From: an uncultured Porphyromonadaceae bacterium
Lineage (GTDB): Bacteria; Bacteroidota; Bacteroidia; Bacteroidales; Muribaculaceae
NCBI GenBank assembly: GCA_905212215.1
Contig: CAJMDR010000021.1
Span: forward strand, 1-14,443
Length of the DNA stretch: 14,443 nucleotides
Direction of reading: 5' to 3'
This document shows, piece by piece, positions 1 through 7,694 of the stretch. Numbering within the stretch: position 1 is the stretch's first letter; each line of letters opens with the position of its first letter. The position numbers were made by a program, and so were the translations under genes. A model generated the notes under the pieces. The model was not told where the DNA came from and did no database searches. It saw only the letters and a program-made list of their open reading frames with translations.

Positions 1-216
1 GAGACCTAAGTCGCCCACCACATCCATCATATAGCCGGTAAGATTAAGAGCTACTTCCTGTCGTACTATCTGTGAGTCCCGGTCGGCAAAAGGATGTGTG
101 GTATCTGCTTCCCAGGCTTCGCAGATGGCATAAGCGAGGCTGAGATAAAAAGCATCAGAGTCATAGAATCGTGTGGCGTCTATTTTACGTTGAAGGTATT
201 GTTTCTGTGTTATCAT
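1..216 (-). CDS. Uncharacterised protein, N-terminal 72 residues (cut by window edge)
   Basis: The ATG at 216-214 opens a frame that runs to the window edge for 72 codons without a stop. It starts only 4 bases after the ATPase stop codon (223-221), and AAGAAG lies 9 bases upstream inside the ATPase end, so it looks like the last visible gene of the minus-strand operon. The fragment starts MITQKQYLQRKID, has no signal peptide, and is mixed polar and aromatic (DSDAFYLSLAY, ALNLTGYMMDVVGDLGL), which suggests a soluble helical protein. The combination of an early aspartate-tyrosine segment and a later LTGYMMDVVGDLGL stretch reminds me from memory of the DUF3843 family of Bacteroidota, but I cannot confirm that. 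Function unknown. Confidence 0.7.
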   Translation of the reverse strand, partial: MITQKQYLQRKIDATRFYDSDAFYLSLAYAICEAWEADTTHPFADRDSQIVRQEVALNLTGYMMDVVGDLGL

Positions 217-220
217 AGTT

Positions 221-1000
221 TTACTTCTTTGCTATAAAGTCTGATTGTTCCGTATCGAACTGCACATTCTTGGAGTTGAAAAGTTTTTCAATGTCGTGAC
301 TCTCAATCAATTCTTGTGGAGTTCCTGTCAGGAATTTGCGTTCAGGGGTTATGAGCCATACATAATCTGCCATGCGCAATGCCTGTGCAACGTCATGCGA
401 GGAAAAGAGTATGGCGGTATTGTTAAGTTTAGCGACATCTGTGAGCAATCCGAGTATCTCTATTCGTGCTGCCGTGTCGAGAAAGGAGAAAGGTTCGTCG
501 AGAATCATCACGGGCGTTTGCTGTGCCAAGGCTCTTGCAATAAGCACTTTCTGTCTTTCACCATCGCTCAGTTCATCGAAGAAATTATCTGCCTTGTGAA
601 TGATGCCTGTCTGTTGCATGGCCTGATCCACAATATTAAGGTCCTGTTTTGAGAACTTTGACAGCAGATCGGAATGAGGATGGCGTCCCATAGCCACTAT
701 CTCCCGCGCCAGGAGACCGCTTGAAATGTCTCGGTCGGTTGTCACCACGGCAACTTTCTTAGCCAACGCACGACGGCTCATGGTTGCAATGTCATGTCCT
801 TCTATGAAGACTTTCCCGCTGATGGGTTTCTGTTCTCTTGTCAGAGTACGCAGCATGGTGGATTTGCCTACGCCGTTCTGACCGATAAGCGCTACCACCT
901 CACCGCCGTTAAGGGTCAGATCCGGCACTGTCAGCAAAGTTGTGCCTTTATAGCCTACCTCAAGGTTTTCGGTACTTAGTTTGGGGATGTCATTTTTCAT
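221..1000 (-). CDS. FecE/BtuD-type ABC transporter ATP-binding protein
   Basis: This is the ATPase of a binding-protein-dependent uptake system of the iron-siderophore, haem or cobalamin class; it would sit on the cytoplasmic face of the permease encoded just upstream. I chose the ATG at 1000 (259 residues), which gives a family-length protein starting MKNDIPKLSTENLEVGYKG. The open frame continues upstream to 1267, but that part is antisense-like shadow over the permease. Visible motifs: Walker A GQNGVGKS (residues 40-47), signature LSDGE (144-148), Walker B VMILDE (164-169) and H-loop His202 in FSSHD. The Q-loop glutamine is absent; the equivalent segment reads VVTTDRD (85-91). Gap to the permease is 20 bases. 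Substrate cannot be told from this subunit. Confidence 0.93.
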   Translation of the reverse strand: MKNDIPKLSTENLEVGYKGTTLLTVPDLTLNGGEVVALIGQNGVGKSTMLRTLTREQKPISGKVFIEGHDIATMSRRALAKKVAVVTTDRDISSGLLAREIVAMGRHPHSDLLSKFSKQDLNIVDQAMQQTGIIHKADNFFDELSDGERQKVLIARALAQQTPVMILDEPFSFLDTAARIEILGLLTDVAKLNNTAILFSSHDVAQALRMADYVWLITPERKFLTGTPQELIESHDIEKLFNSKNVQFDTEQSDFIAKK

Positions 1001-1020
1001 AATACTTTGCCTTCGGTTTC

Positions 1021-2016
1021 TCAGAAAACGAGTCTTCTTGAATTCAGAAGCAAGTATAGGATTACCGGTACTCCCAACACAGGAGTTACAGCGTTGATAG
1101 GCAGGACTCCCCAGCCTCCCGGAATTACAGTGAGGAAAGCACACAATAGTGCAATCAAGGCTCCGAGTACAATCGAGGCAGGCATGATTACAGAATGAGA
1201 GGCGGAATGAAGGCACAGTCGTGCAATGTGCGGTACAATAAGTCCTATGAATCCTATTGGTCCGCAATATGCAGTGATGATTGCCGTCAATAATCCGGAA
1301 ACAATCAACAGCACAGTCCGCAGTGTCCGTACATTATAACCCATCGTCCCTGCATATCGTTCACCCAACAGCAAAGCATTTAATGGTTTTGAAAGCATTA
1401 AGGAAATTATGAGCAACAGGCCGATGCTGATAGCCGGCAAGGGGAGTGAAGATAAGGTTACAGCTGAGAAACTGCCCATACCCCACACGGCAAACTGCTT
1501 GACATCCGTTGCCGGAGCAAAGAAGTTCAGCAACGAGATGAGCGCGGAACAGAGATATGAAATCATTATGCCCACTATCAACAACGATAGGCCGGATTTC
1601 ATAAAACCTGAAAAAACGCTTAGCAATGCAACTACCATAGCGGCACCGAGAATCGCTCCCACTATGGGTAAGACGGTGCCTCCGAGCCCTGCCACTACCG
1701 GCAATGACAGCAATGCTACACCTAACGAGGCGCCGCTGGAGACACCGAGGATGGATGGTCCCGCCAAAGGGTTGCGGAAAGTGGTCTGCATTATCAGGCC
1801 TGCCGCTGACAAGGCTGAGCCGGCAAGGATGGCCGTAAGGGCAAGTGGCAGGCGAGACTGAAGGATGATGTAGCGGTAAGTATCCTTTACTTCCCCTCCG
1901 AAGAGGGATGCGAAAACATCATGGACCGGTATGCGCACAGCTCCCACACCCAATACTAACGCAAAAAAGGTCAGCAGGCAGATCAGAGTGAGCAGATAGA
2001 AAGAAAATGTGCGCAT
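1021..2016 (-). CDS. FecCD/BtuC-family ABC transporter permease
   Basis: This 331-residue membrane protein has the usual length of BtuC/FecD permeases and about nine to ten hydrophobic helices. Family features are visible: an N-terminal helix followed by GAVRIP, the segment LAGSALSAAGLIMQTTFRNPLAGPS split over residues about 62-86, GERYAGTMGYNVRTLR (the cytoplasmic coupling region before the ATPase contact), and the C-terminal IGFIGLIVPHIAR, WGVLPINAVTPVLGVPV. It would form a homodimeric channel in the inner membrane. It lies 12 bases after the binding-protein gene and 20 bases before the ATPase gene, so all three should be co-expressed. These permeases carry ferric chelates, haem or corrinoids; the sequence seen here does not separate these options. 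Confidence 0.94.
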   Translation of the reverse strand: MRTFSFYLLTLICLLTFFALVLGVGAVRIPVHDVFASLFGGEVKDTYRYIILQSRLPLALTAILAGSALSAAGLIMQTTFRNPLAGPSILGVSSGASLGVALLSLPVVAGLGGTVLPIVGAILGAAMVVALLSVFSGFMKSGLSLLIVGIMISYLCSALISLLNFFAPATDVKQFAVWGMGSFSAVTLSSLPLPAISIGLLLIISLMLSKPLNALLLGERYAGTMGYNVRTLRTVLLIVSGLLTAIITAYCGPIGFIGLIVPHIARLCLHSASHSVIMPASIVLGALIALLCAFLTVIPGGWGVLPINAVTPVLGVPVILYLLLNSRRLVF

Positions 2017-2028
2017 TTGATAGTTTAT

Positions 2029-3138
2029 TTACTTAGCCCCCATTTTTTTGAAGAAACGTGGTGCTTGGCCGTTTACCAGTTCCGGATGGATGATTGCAAG
2101 ATAATCCGAAAGGAGTAATTCAGGATGAAATGCGGCATAATCGAACAGACCTGAATTCTGTGTGTCGGAGTACCATACATTACCATTTTTATAGGGTAGG
2201 AATTGAGTGTATCGGTTATCCATTTGTGCCAGCTTGTCTGAATCAAGCTTGGTGCCGAATACTTTCAGAATCCAGATGTCGGCATCGTTTGCTTTATCCA
2301 GAACTTCCTCATAACTGAGCGACAGAGAGCCTGTGTCTCCGTTATCTTTCCATGGAAAATCACCGCCGGCATCCTTTAATACTTTCGCGGCTACGCTGTT
2401 GCCGGCGGGTACATACCAGATACCTTCATACATATTGTCTGTGAGCACTTTCGGGCGTTTGGTGACATTAGCTGCCTTCTGTGCCAGAGAATTGTATGCT
2501 TTCTCTACTTGGTTGAAGATGCTGTCGGCAGCCGTTTCCGTACCGGTAAGGACACCAAGAAACTTTATCCATTCGGCACGGCCAAGAGGTGAAGATTCAA
2601 GATTGTCGGCAAACTTGATATATGGCACTCCCGCTGTTGGCAGAGCGGCATTGCTCATGCCCTCGAACAGGTTAATCATGATGCCGTCGGGATGAAGTTC
2701 CACTATTTTCTCCACCGAAGGCTGCTGGCTGTTACCCAAGTCTACAATGGCGCCTGATTTCAATCCATTCTGAATCTCAGGCATATTGAAGAAAGATGCG
2801 TCGGTTACGCCCTTTATCACATGAATGGTTTTGAGCTCTTTCATGGGAAGGGCATAAGCTGTGGTATTCACAACCAGACTCCGGATCGGCACCCGTATCA
2901 CATCACCTTGGGGCAGGCCGGAAGGTATATCCTTGTCGCGGGCGACAAGCAGATAAGTCGCAACAGGCTTACCGTTGGCATGAGTGCGGACTTCCACCTT
3001 GGTGTAGCCGTCGGCTGGAACGATGTTCAGCAATTCCGAATATTTCATTTCAGAAGCGACCGGTTTCTTGGAATCTTTACCGCCGCATGAAACTAATGTC
3101 ATAAGAATAAATATCAGAATTACATGAAACGTTCTCAT
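2029..3138 (-). CDS. Periplasmic substrate-binding lipoprotein of the FecCD-type ABC transporter
   Basis: A 369-residue binding protein for the adjacent permease and ATPase. Residues 1-18 form a lipoprotein signal peptide with lipobox LVSC and acylated Cys18. The residues after it (GGKDSKK) lack an acidic run, so surface export is not predicted and a periplasmic-facing anchor is more likely. The rest resembles class III (TroA/BtuF-like) binding proteins: an N-terminal lobe with KTIHVIKGVTDASFFNMP, a VEKIVELHPDGIMIN segment typical of the 'position of the ligand cleft' strand, a long linking helix around residues 203-224, and a C-terminal lobe with AGGDFPW and LSYEEVLDKANDADIWI. The ATG overlaps the hisS stop as ATGA (3138-3135), implying translational coupling. 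Ligand unknown; no cobalamin riboswitch or iron box is visible because the gene has no leader of its own. Confidence 0.9.
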   Translation of the reverse strand: MRTFHVILIFILMTLVSCGGKDSKKPVASEMKYSELLNIVPADGYTKVEVRTHANGKPVATYLLVARDKDIPSGLPQGDVIRVPIRSLVVNTTAYALPMKELKTIHVIKGVTDASFFNMPEIQNGLKSGAIVDLGNSQQPSVEKIVELHPDGIMINLFEGMSNAALPTAGVPYIKFADNLESSPLGRAEWIKFLGVLTGTETAADSIFNQVEKAYNSLAQKAANVTKRPKVLTDNMYEGIWYVPAGNSVAAKVLKDAGGDFPWKDNGDTGSLSLSYEEVLDKANDADIWILKVFGTKLDSDKLAQMDNRYTQFLPYKNGNVWYSDTQNSGLFDYAAFHPELLLSDYLAIIHPELVNGQAPRFFKKMGAK

Positions 3139-4511
3139 GCCTCCAGAATGTTTTTAACTACGTTTGCGAAATCAGATATCTTGACCTGCTGTTGCTCTCC
3201 CGACACCATGTTCTTCAGCGTAACGGTCCCTTCTTCAAGTTCTCGGTCGCCGATGATGCCTACAAGAGGTATTGCGAGTGCATTGGCATACGTCATCTGT
3301 TTCTTCATCTTTGCCGCATCAGGATATACGATGCCGGAGATGCCGTCTCTGCGTAAAGCTGAAATAAGGCGTAATGCCTGTGCCGATTCCGCTTTGCCCA
3401 GATTCAACATGATAACAGAAGGTGCGGCGCCAAGGTCTTTCGGGAACAGATTCTGTTCCATAAGCACATCGTATATTCTGTCGGCACCGAAGCTGACACC
3501 GACACCCGACAGTCCGGGCATGCCGAAAATGCCGGTGAGGTTGTCATAACGTCCTCCTCCGCTTATGCTTCCAATAGCGGAGCCGATAGCCTTTACTTCT
3601 ATAATAGTGCCTGTATAGTAGCTCAGACCGCGGGCAAGCGAAACGTCAAGTTCCACTTCGCAGCTATGACCGGCGGCATTGAAGCCTTCAAGCACTTCTA
3701 CGAGTTCTTCAACACCTTTGGTGCCTTCGGCTGAAGATGCAAGAAACTCGTGCAGGAACTCAATCTTTTCGCCGTCTGTTCCGGCAAGACTGAGCAACGG
3801 ACGCAGCTTTCCTATACTTTCTTGGGAAACGCCGCGCTCTTCCATTTCGGCTTCGACTGCCTCTAACCCTATCTTGTCGATTTTGTCAATCGCGACAGTG
3901 ATGTCTGTGAGCCGTTCCGGGGCGCCTATGGTTTCCGCTATACCTGCTAATACCTTGCGGTTATTTACTTTTATCGTGACCTTGATTCCGAGCTTGCCGT
4001 ATACATGGTCAAGAAGGCTAAGCAATTCAATCTCGTTCAAAAGTGAGTCGCTGCCTACAACATCGGCATCGCACTGATAGAACTCGCGGTATCTTCCTTT
4101 TTGAGGTCTGTCGGCACGCCATACAGGTTGCATCTGGAAACGACGGAAAGGAAGCTGAATGTCTGCGCGATGCTGTACCACATAGCGGGCGAATGGAACG
4201 GTGAGATCATAACGAAGTCCTTTCTCGCACATGGCGGAGGCAAGTTTACCTAAACTTTTCTCTTCAAGCGTTTCAGGCGTTACGCTCTTAAGGAAATCAC
4301 CACTGTTGAGAATTTTGAACAACAGTTTGTCTCCTTCCTCGCCATATTTCCCCATGAGGGTGGAGAGGTTCTCCATGGCGGGAGTCTCGATCTGTGCGTA
4401 ACCGAAGAGTCGGAATGCTTCGCGTATGGTATCGAATATATAGTTGCGGCGTGCGGTCTCGATAGGGGAGAAGTCGCGTGTGCCTTTCGGAATGCTCGGT
4501 TTTTGTGCCAT
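3135..4511 (-). CDS. hisS: Histidyl-tRNA synthetase
   Basis: Class II synthetase that charges tRNA-His with histidine in the cytoplasm. The 458-residue length fits Bacteroidota enzymes. Visible landmarks: IPKGTRDFSP (7-16) at the start, YDLTVPFARY (101-110), motif 2 around FQMQPVWRADRPQKGR (125-140) followed by YREFYQCDADVVG, the HisA signature LARGLSYYTG (292-301), GGGRYDNL (318-325) and motif 3 near GVGVSFGADRIYDVL (336-350). Residues about 362-458 are the anticodon-binding domain (VIMLNLGK, GIVYPDA, KKQMTYANALAIPLVGIIG). It starts 28 bases after the aspartokinase stop, and its end overlaps the binding-protein start by 4 bases, so it sits inside a mixed operon. Confidence 0.98.
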   Translation of the reverse strand: MAQKPSIPKGTRDFSPIETARRNYIFDTIREAFRLFGYAQIETPAMENLSTLMGKYGEEGDKLLFKILNSGDFLKSVTPETLEEKSLGKLASAMCEKGLRYDLTVPFARYVVQHRADIQLPFRRFQMQPVWRADRPQKGRYREFYQCDADVVGSDSLLNEIELLSLLDHVYGKLGIKVTIKVNNRKVLAGIAETIGAPERLTDITVAIDKIDKIGLEAVEAEMEERGVSQESIGKLRPLLSLAGTDGEKIEFLHEFLASSAEGTKGVEELVEVLEGFNAAGHSCEVELDVSLARGLSYYTGTIIEVKAIGSAIGSISGGGRYDNLTGIFGMPGLSGVGVSFGADRIYDVLMEQNLFPKDLGAAPSVIMLNLGKAESAQALRLISALRRDGISGIVYPDAAKMKKQMTYANALAIPLVGIIGDRELEEGTVTLKNMVSGEQQQVKISDFANVVKNILEA

Positions 4512-4539
4512 AATTCTGTGACTGAGGAGTTCAGCTATT

Positions 4540-5916
4540 TTATTCTTCTATTATGTTTTTGTGGAGGAATTTCATCGCTTTGTCGGCTTTCCCTTTCGGG
4601 ACTACGAAACTTACTGTTGTTGGTGACGTACCGTAAGCGGCTGCTAAAACTTCTATGCCTCCTGTTTCAAGCGTGTTGAAAATTTTGCTGCGGACAGCGA
4701 AATTGTTACCTATGTTTTCGCCCACGGCAGCTACCGTTTCCACTTCTTCCGTCATTGCGATACCATGAACTGTACCTGATGTTAGTTCCGGTGCGAATTC
4801 CCGCTGTAATTCCTTCATGGCCAGCTCGCTGTCGCTGCCTTTCACTGCGAAACTGACAGTAGCCACGGGTGCTGTCCGGCTCACTAACAGTACGTTTATG
4901 CCTTGTTTGGCAAGCGTATTGAAGATACGGGAATTGGAATCTGCCATATTGGCGATGCTTTCACCCTTGATGTTTATGAGACAACAGTCTCTTAGTGCCG
5001 CTAGACCATGTACTTTTTCCTGCTGTTGGGTGGCGGAATGGTCGGTGATCCATGTGCCGGGAGCACTTATGTGGAATGTATTAAGGATTCGTATGGGTAT
5101 ACCTTTTTTAAAGACCGGGTAAATTGTGGGGGGATATATTACTTTGGCGCCGAATGAACATAGCTCCATACTCTCCACAAACGAGAGTTCCCTCAGGACC
5201 TGTGCGCTCTTGATGATACGGGGATCGGCCGTCATGAATCCGTCAACATCTGTCCAGATCTGCAGCTCTTCCGCATTCAACGCCGCTGCCACAAGAGCCG
5301 CGGTATAATCGCTGCCTCCGCGGCCGAGGTTGGTGATTCGGCTTGAATCTCTGTCGCGGGAAATGAAACCTCCCATCACTACCGGATGCTTTTCCTGAAT
5401 GTCGGAAAGATGTTCCTTTATTAAGGATGAGGTGAGTTTTGTATCGGCTATATTTTTTCCGAACCAGCGTTCGGTACGTATCACTTCAAGCGAATCCACA
5501 TGAATGGCACCCGGAATAGCTCCCGCAACGATTCGGGAACTGATTCTTTCACCAAAGGCCACTATCATGTCGAGAGAACGTTCAGTGAGTTCGCCAACAA
5601 GCGAAAGACCACGGCAAATGTCGGACATCTGCCCTAACATTTCCTGCGCGAATTCTGCTATCGGTGTGCGATTTTTTTCCGGTACCGATGCTTCTATCAT
5701 TGCCATGTGGCGGCGTTTAAGCTCTGCAATGTCATCAAGGTATGAAGCATCGCCGTCGGCGGCCTTACGCGCCGTGGCAATGAGCAGATCCGTGACACCG
5801 CCAAGAGCCGACACTACTATGACTGCGCTCTGGTCCAATATGTTAGCTATCTTCACAACGTTACGCAGCGAAGATGGCGTCCCTACCGAGGTTCCTCCGA
5901 ATTTTAATACTTTCAA
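4540..5916 (-). CDS. lysC: Aspartokinase (monofunctional), TTG start
   Basis: Phosphorylates L-aspartate with ATP, the first step towards lysine/diaminopimelate, threonine and methionine. Residues 1-290 are the amino-acid kinase domain: KFGGTSVG (5-12), FGERISSRI (121-129), NLGRGGSDYTA (196-206), WTDVDGFMTADPRI (221-234) and SFGAKVIYP (254-262). Two ACT domains follow (about 312-375 and 393-455), which usually bind an amino-acid effector for feedback control. There is no homoserine dehydrogenase domain. The start codon is TTG at 5916-5914: it gives the canonical MKVLKFGGTSV start and is preceded by AAGAGGA six bases upstream; no in-frame ATG lies at a better place. Which end product inhibits this enzyme cannot be read here, and the symbol lysC is a best guess among aspartokinase names. 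Confidence 0.95.
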   Translation of the reverse strand: MKVLKFGGTSVGTPSSLRNVVKIANILDQSAVIVVSALGGVTDLLIATARKAADGDASYLDDIAELKRRHMAMIEASVPEKNRTPIAEFAQEMLGQMSDICRGLSLVGELTERSLDMIVAFGERISSRIVAGAIPGAIHVDSLEVIRTERWFGKNIADTKLTSSLIKEHLSDIQEKHPVVMGGFISRDRDSSRITNLGRGGSDYTAALVAAALNAEELQIWTDVDGFMTADPRIIKSAQVLRELSFVESMELCSFGAKVIYPPTIYPVFKKGIPIRILNTFHISAPGTWITDHSATQQQEKVHGLAALRDCCLINIKGESIANMADSNSRIFNTLAKQGINVLLVSRTAPVATVSFAVKGSDSELAMKELQREFAPELTSGTVHGIAMTEEVETVAAVGENIGNNFAVRSKIFNTLETGGIEVLAAAYGTSPTTVSFVVPKGKADKAMKFLHKNIIEE

Positions 5917-5942
5917 GTTCCTCTTGTTTAGTTTTTCATCCG

Positions 5943-5950
5943 CAAAATTA
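5943..5950 (-). promoter_or_regulatory. Bacteroidota -7 box for the aspartokinase operon
   Basis: On the minus strand 5950-5943 reads TAATTTTG, a perfect match to the TAnnTTTG -7 box. The TTG start codon follows 26 bases downstream, giving a short leader. A convincing TTTG -33 box is not visible; the upstream stretch is an A/T run. It would drive the whole minus-strand run to position 1. Confidence 0.6.
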
Positions 5951-5993
5951 ACCTTTTTTTCTCAGAAAACAGGCATGATAGTGAAAAATTAAC

Positions 5994-6001
5994 TACCTTT
6001 G
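5994..6001 (+). promoter_or_regulatory. Bacteroidota -7 box for the udk operon
   Basis: TACCTTTG at 5994-6001 matches the TAnnTTTG box and lies 34 bases before the udk ATG. No clear -33 TTTG box is found 19-21 bases upstream. It is divergent from, and does not overlap, the aspartokinase -7 box 43 bases away. Confidence 0.6.
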
Positions 6002-6035
6002 CAGTGCCCGAAGCAGAGAGCGGGTCAAAGGAATT

Positions 6036-6683
6036 ATGCTTACAATTGGAATAGCAGGCGGTACCGGTTCCGGCAAATCCACTGTGGTTCGCCGCATTAT
6101 GGAGTCATTGCCTCCGCATGAGGTGGCAGTGCTGCCGCAGGATTGTTATTATCGTGACAACAGCCACATACCTCTTGAGGAACGTCTTAAGATGAATTAC
6201 GACGAGCCGGCCGCTATTGACTGGCCGTTGCTCTTGAGCCATCTTACACAGCTTAATGCTGGTCATGCAATTGAGATGCCTACCTATGACTTTATTACTT
6301 GTTCCAGATTGCCCCAGACTATAACAGTGGAGCCGAGGGAAGTATGTGTAGTGGAAGGCATTCTTGTGCTATGTGAGAAGGATCTTCGTGATGCACTTGA
6401 TGTAAAAGTGTTTGTAGATGCCGATGCCGACGAACGTCTCATAAGGGTAATAACCCGCGATTGTCTTGAAAGAGGCCGTACCCCTCAGATGGTTATTGAC
6501 CGTTATCAGTCGCAGCTCAAACCGATGCATGAACTACATATCGAACCCAGCAAACGCTATGCCGATCTCATCGTTCCTCAGGGAGGGAACAACCACGTAG
6601 CAATAAAACTGCTGACTGACTACATTCGTTCTCTGCTCCCAGGAGATAGTAGAAGAAACTGTAATTGCTCCTCAATCCAATAA
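6036..6683 (+). CDS. udk: Uridine kinase
   Basis: Cytoplasmic pyrimidine-salvage enzyme that phosphorylates uridine or cytidine with ATP or GTP. The 215-residue protein has the P-loop GGTGSGKST (8-16), QDCYY (36-40), the NYDEPAAIDWPLL segment (54-66; family usually NYDHPDAFD), a PTYDF motif (97-101), EGILVLCE (126-133) and the lid-region RDCLERGRTP (160-169). The ATG follows AAAGGA at 8-9 bases, an unusually good ribosome-binding site for this phylum. It heads a plus-strand cluster and stops 9 bases before lptB. The C-terminal tail (GDSRRNCNCSSIQ) is polar and looks non-conserved. The His of NYDHP replaced by Glu is the only odd residue, and may be a lineage variant. Confidence 0.95.
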   Translation: MLTIGIAGGTGSGKSTVVRRIMESLPPHEVAVLPQDCYYRDNSHIPLEERLKMNYDEPAAIDWPLLLSHLTQLNAGHAIEMPTYDFITCSRLPQTITVEPREVCVVEGILVLCEKDLRDALDVKVFVDADADERLIRVITRDCLERGRTPQMVIDRYQSQLKPMHELHIEPSKRYADLIVPQGGNNHVAIKLLTDYIRSLLPGDSRRNCNCSSIQ

Positions 6684-6692
6684 CTGTATCTG

Positions 6693-7694
6693 ATGTTTAA
6701 GCTTTTTAAGCATAACCATAAGGAGAATAAAAAGGAAACCGCAGCTGAAAAGAATAGCGAGGAGTTGCTCTATGTCGAAAATGAAGATACAGAGCAAGAG
6801 ACTGTCGTAAAAGAACATTATGCCCAAGACGAGGAGAAAGAAGCCATCGGTGAAAAGAGAGTAGAATCCGCAGGGAAATCCGAAGGAACGGAAGAAGAAA
6901 ATCCCGAAGGCAAACCGGTACCTGCCGAAGGAAGGCTTACCACAGATAACCTTGTTAAACGCTACGGCAAACGTACGGTGGTGAATCATGTAAGTATAGA
7001 CGTGGCTCAGGGAGAGATTGTGGGTCTGCTCGGCCCGAACGGTGCAGGTAAGACCACAACTTTCTACATGACCGTGGGGCTTATTCAGCCTAATGGCGGC
7101 AGAATATTCCTTGATAAGACAGACATAACCAAAATGCCGGTATACAAACGTGCCAAAATGGGCATCGGTTATCTTGCACAGGAAGCGAGTGTGTTCCGCA
7201 AATTGTCTGTAGAGGATAATATACGTGCAGTTCTTGAGATGACAGATCTCAGCAGGGCGGAACAGAAAGAAAAACTCGAAAGCCTTATCCGTGAATTCCG
7301 TCTGCAAAAGGTACGCAAGAATTACGGCGATCGCCTCAGCGGTGGAGAACGACGCAGAACCGAGATTGCCCGTTGCCTTGCCATAAGTCCCAAGTTCATA
7401 ATGCTCGACGAACCTTTTGCCGGTGTAGACCCTATCGCAGTAGAGGATATTCAGAGTATCGTTTACAAACTGAAGGACAAGAATATAGGCATTCTCATAA
7501 CCGACCATAACGCCAATGAGACATTGAGTATCACCGACAGAGCATATCTGTTGTTCGAAGGTAAGATTCTGTTCCAGGGAACCAGCGAGGAATTGGCAGC
7601 AAATCCGGTGGTGCGTGCCAAATATCTTGGCAGGAACTTTGAGTTCCGTCGCAAACACTTTGACCAGGACAATCATGCCGATGAAGATGAATGA
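6693..7694 (+). CDS. lptB: LPS export ABC transporter ATPase LptB with charged N-terminal extension
   Basis: ATPase that powers extraction of lipopolysaccharide from the inner membrane with LptF/LptG. The core starts near residue 81 ([17 protein letters not shown]) and contains Walker A GPNGAGKT (114-121), Q-loop Gln163 in [10 protein letters not shown], signature LSGGE (215-219), Walker [14 protein letters not shown] (235-247) and H-loop His272 in ITDHN. The LptB-typical TSFYMTVGL-like (here TTFYMTVGL) and [15 protein letters not shown] segments exclude other ABC subfamilies. Residues 1-80 are an extra, highly charged low-complexity segment (rich in Glu and Lys) that ordinary LptB lacks. No other ATG, GTG or TTG lies close to the core, so the extension is probably translated. 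A short acidic tail ([10 protein letters not shown]) ends the protein. The stop lies inside the first codons of the CPBP gene. Confidence 0.95.
   Translation: MFKLFKHNHKENKKETAAEKNSEELLYVENEDTEQETVVKEHYAQDEEKEAIGEKRVESAGKSEGTEEENPEGKPVPAEGRLTTDNLVKRYGKRTVVNHVSIDVAQGEIVGLLGPNGAGKTTTFYMTVGLIQPNGGRIFLDKTDITKMPVYKRAKMGIGYLAQEASVFRKLSVEDNIRAVLEMTDLSRAEQKEKLESLIREFRLQKVRKNYGDRLSGGERRRTEIARCLAISPKFIMLDEPFAGVDPIAVEDIQSIVYKLKDKNIGILITDHNANETLSITDRAYLLFEGKILFQGTSEELAANPVVRAKYLGRNFEFRRKHFDQDNHADEDE

Noticed and set aside
1001..1267. N-terminal extension of the ATPase back to 1267
   Set aside because: The added 89 residues are Cys/His/Thr-rich nonsense lying over the permease 3' end; the ATG at 1000 gives a normal family length.
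5928..5939. Three-codon upstream frame ATG AAA AAC TAA before the aspartokinase, as a possible leader peptide
   Set aside because: With the -7 box at 5950-5943 the transcript should begin at about this ATG, so it would be at or before the first base; three codons with no regulatory residues and no terminator hairpin do not make an attenuator.
7615..7674. Longer start of the CPBP protease at 7615
   Set aside because: It would overlap the end of lptB by 80 bases; the added residues show no membrane or family character, and a better-spaced AGGA stands before 7675.
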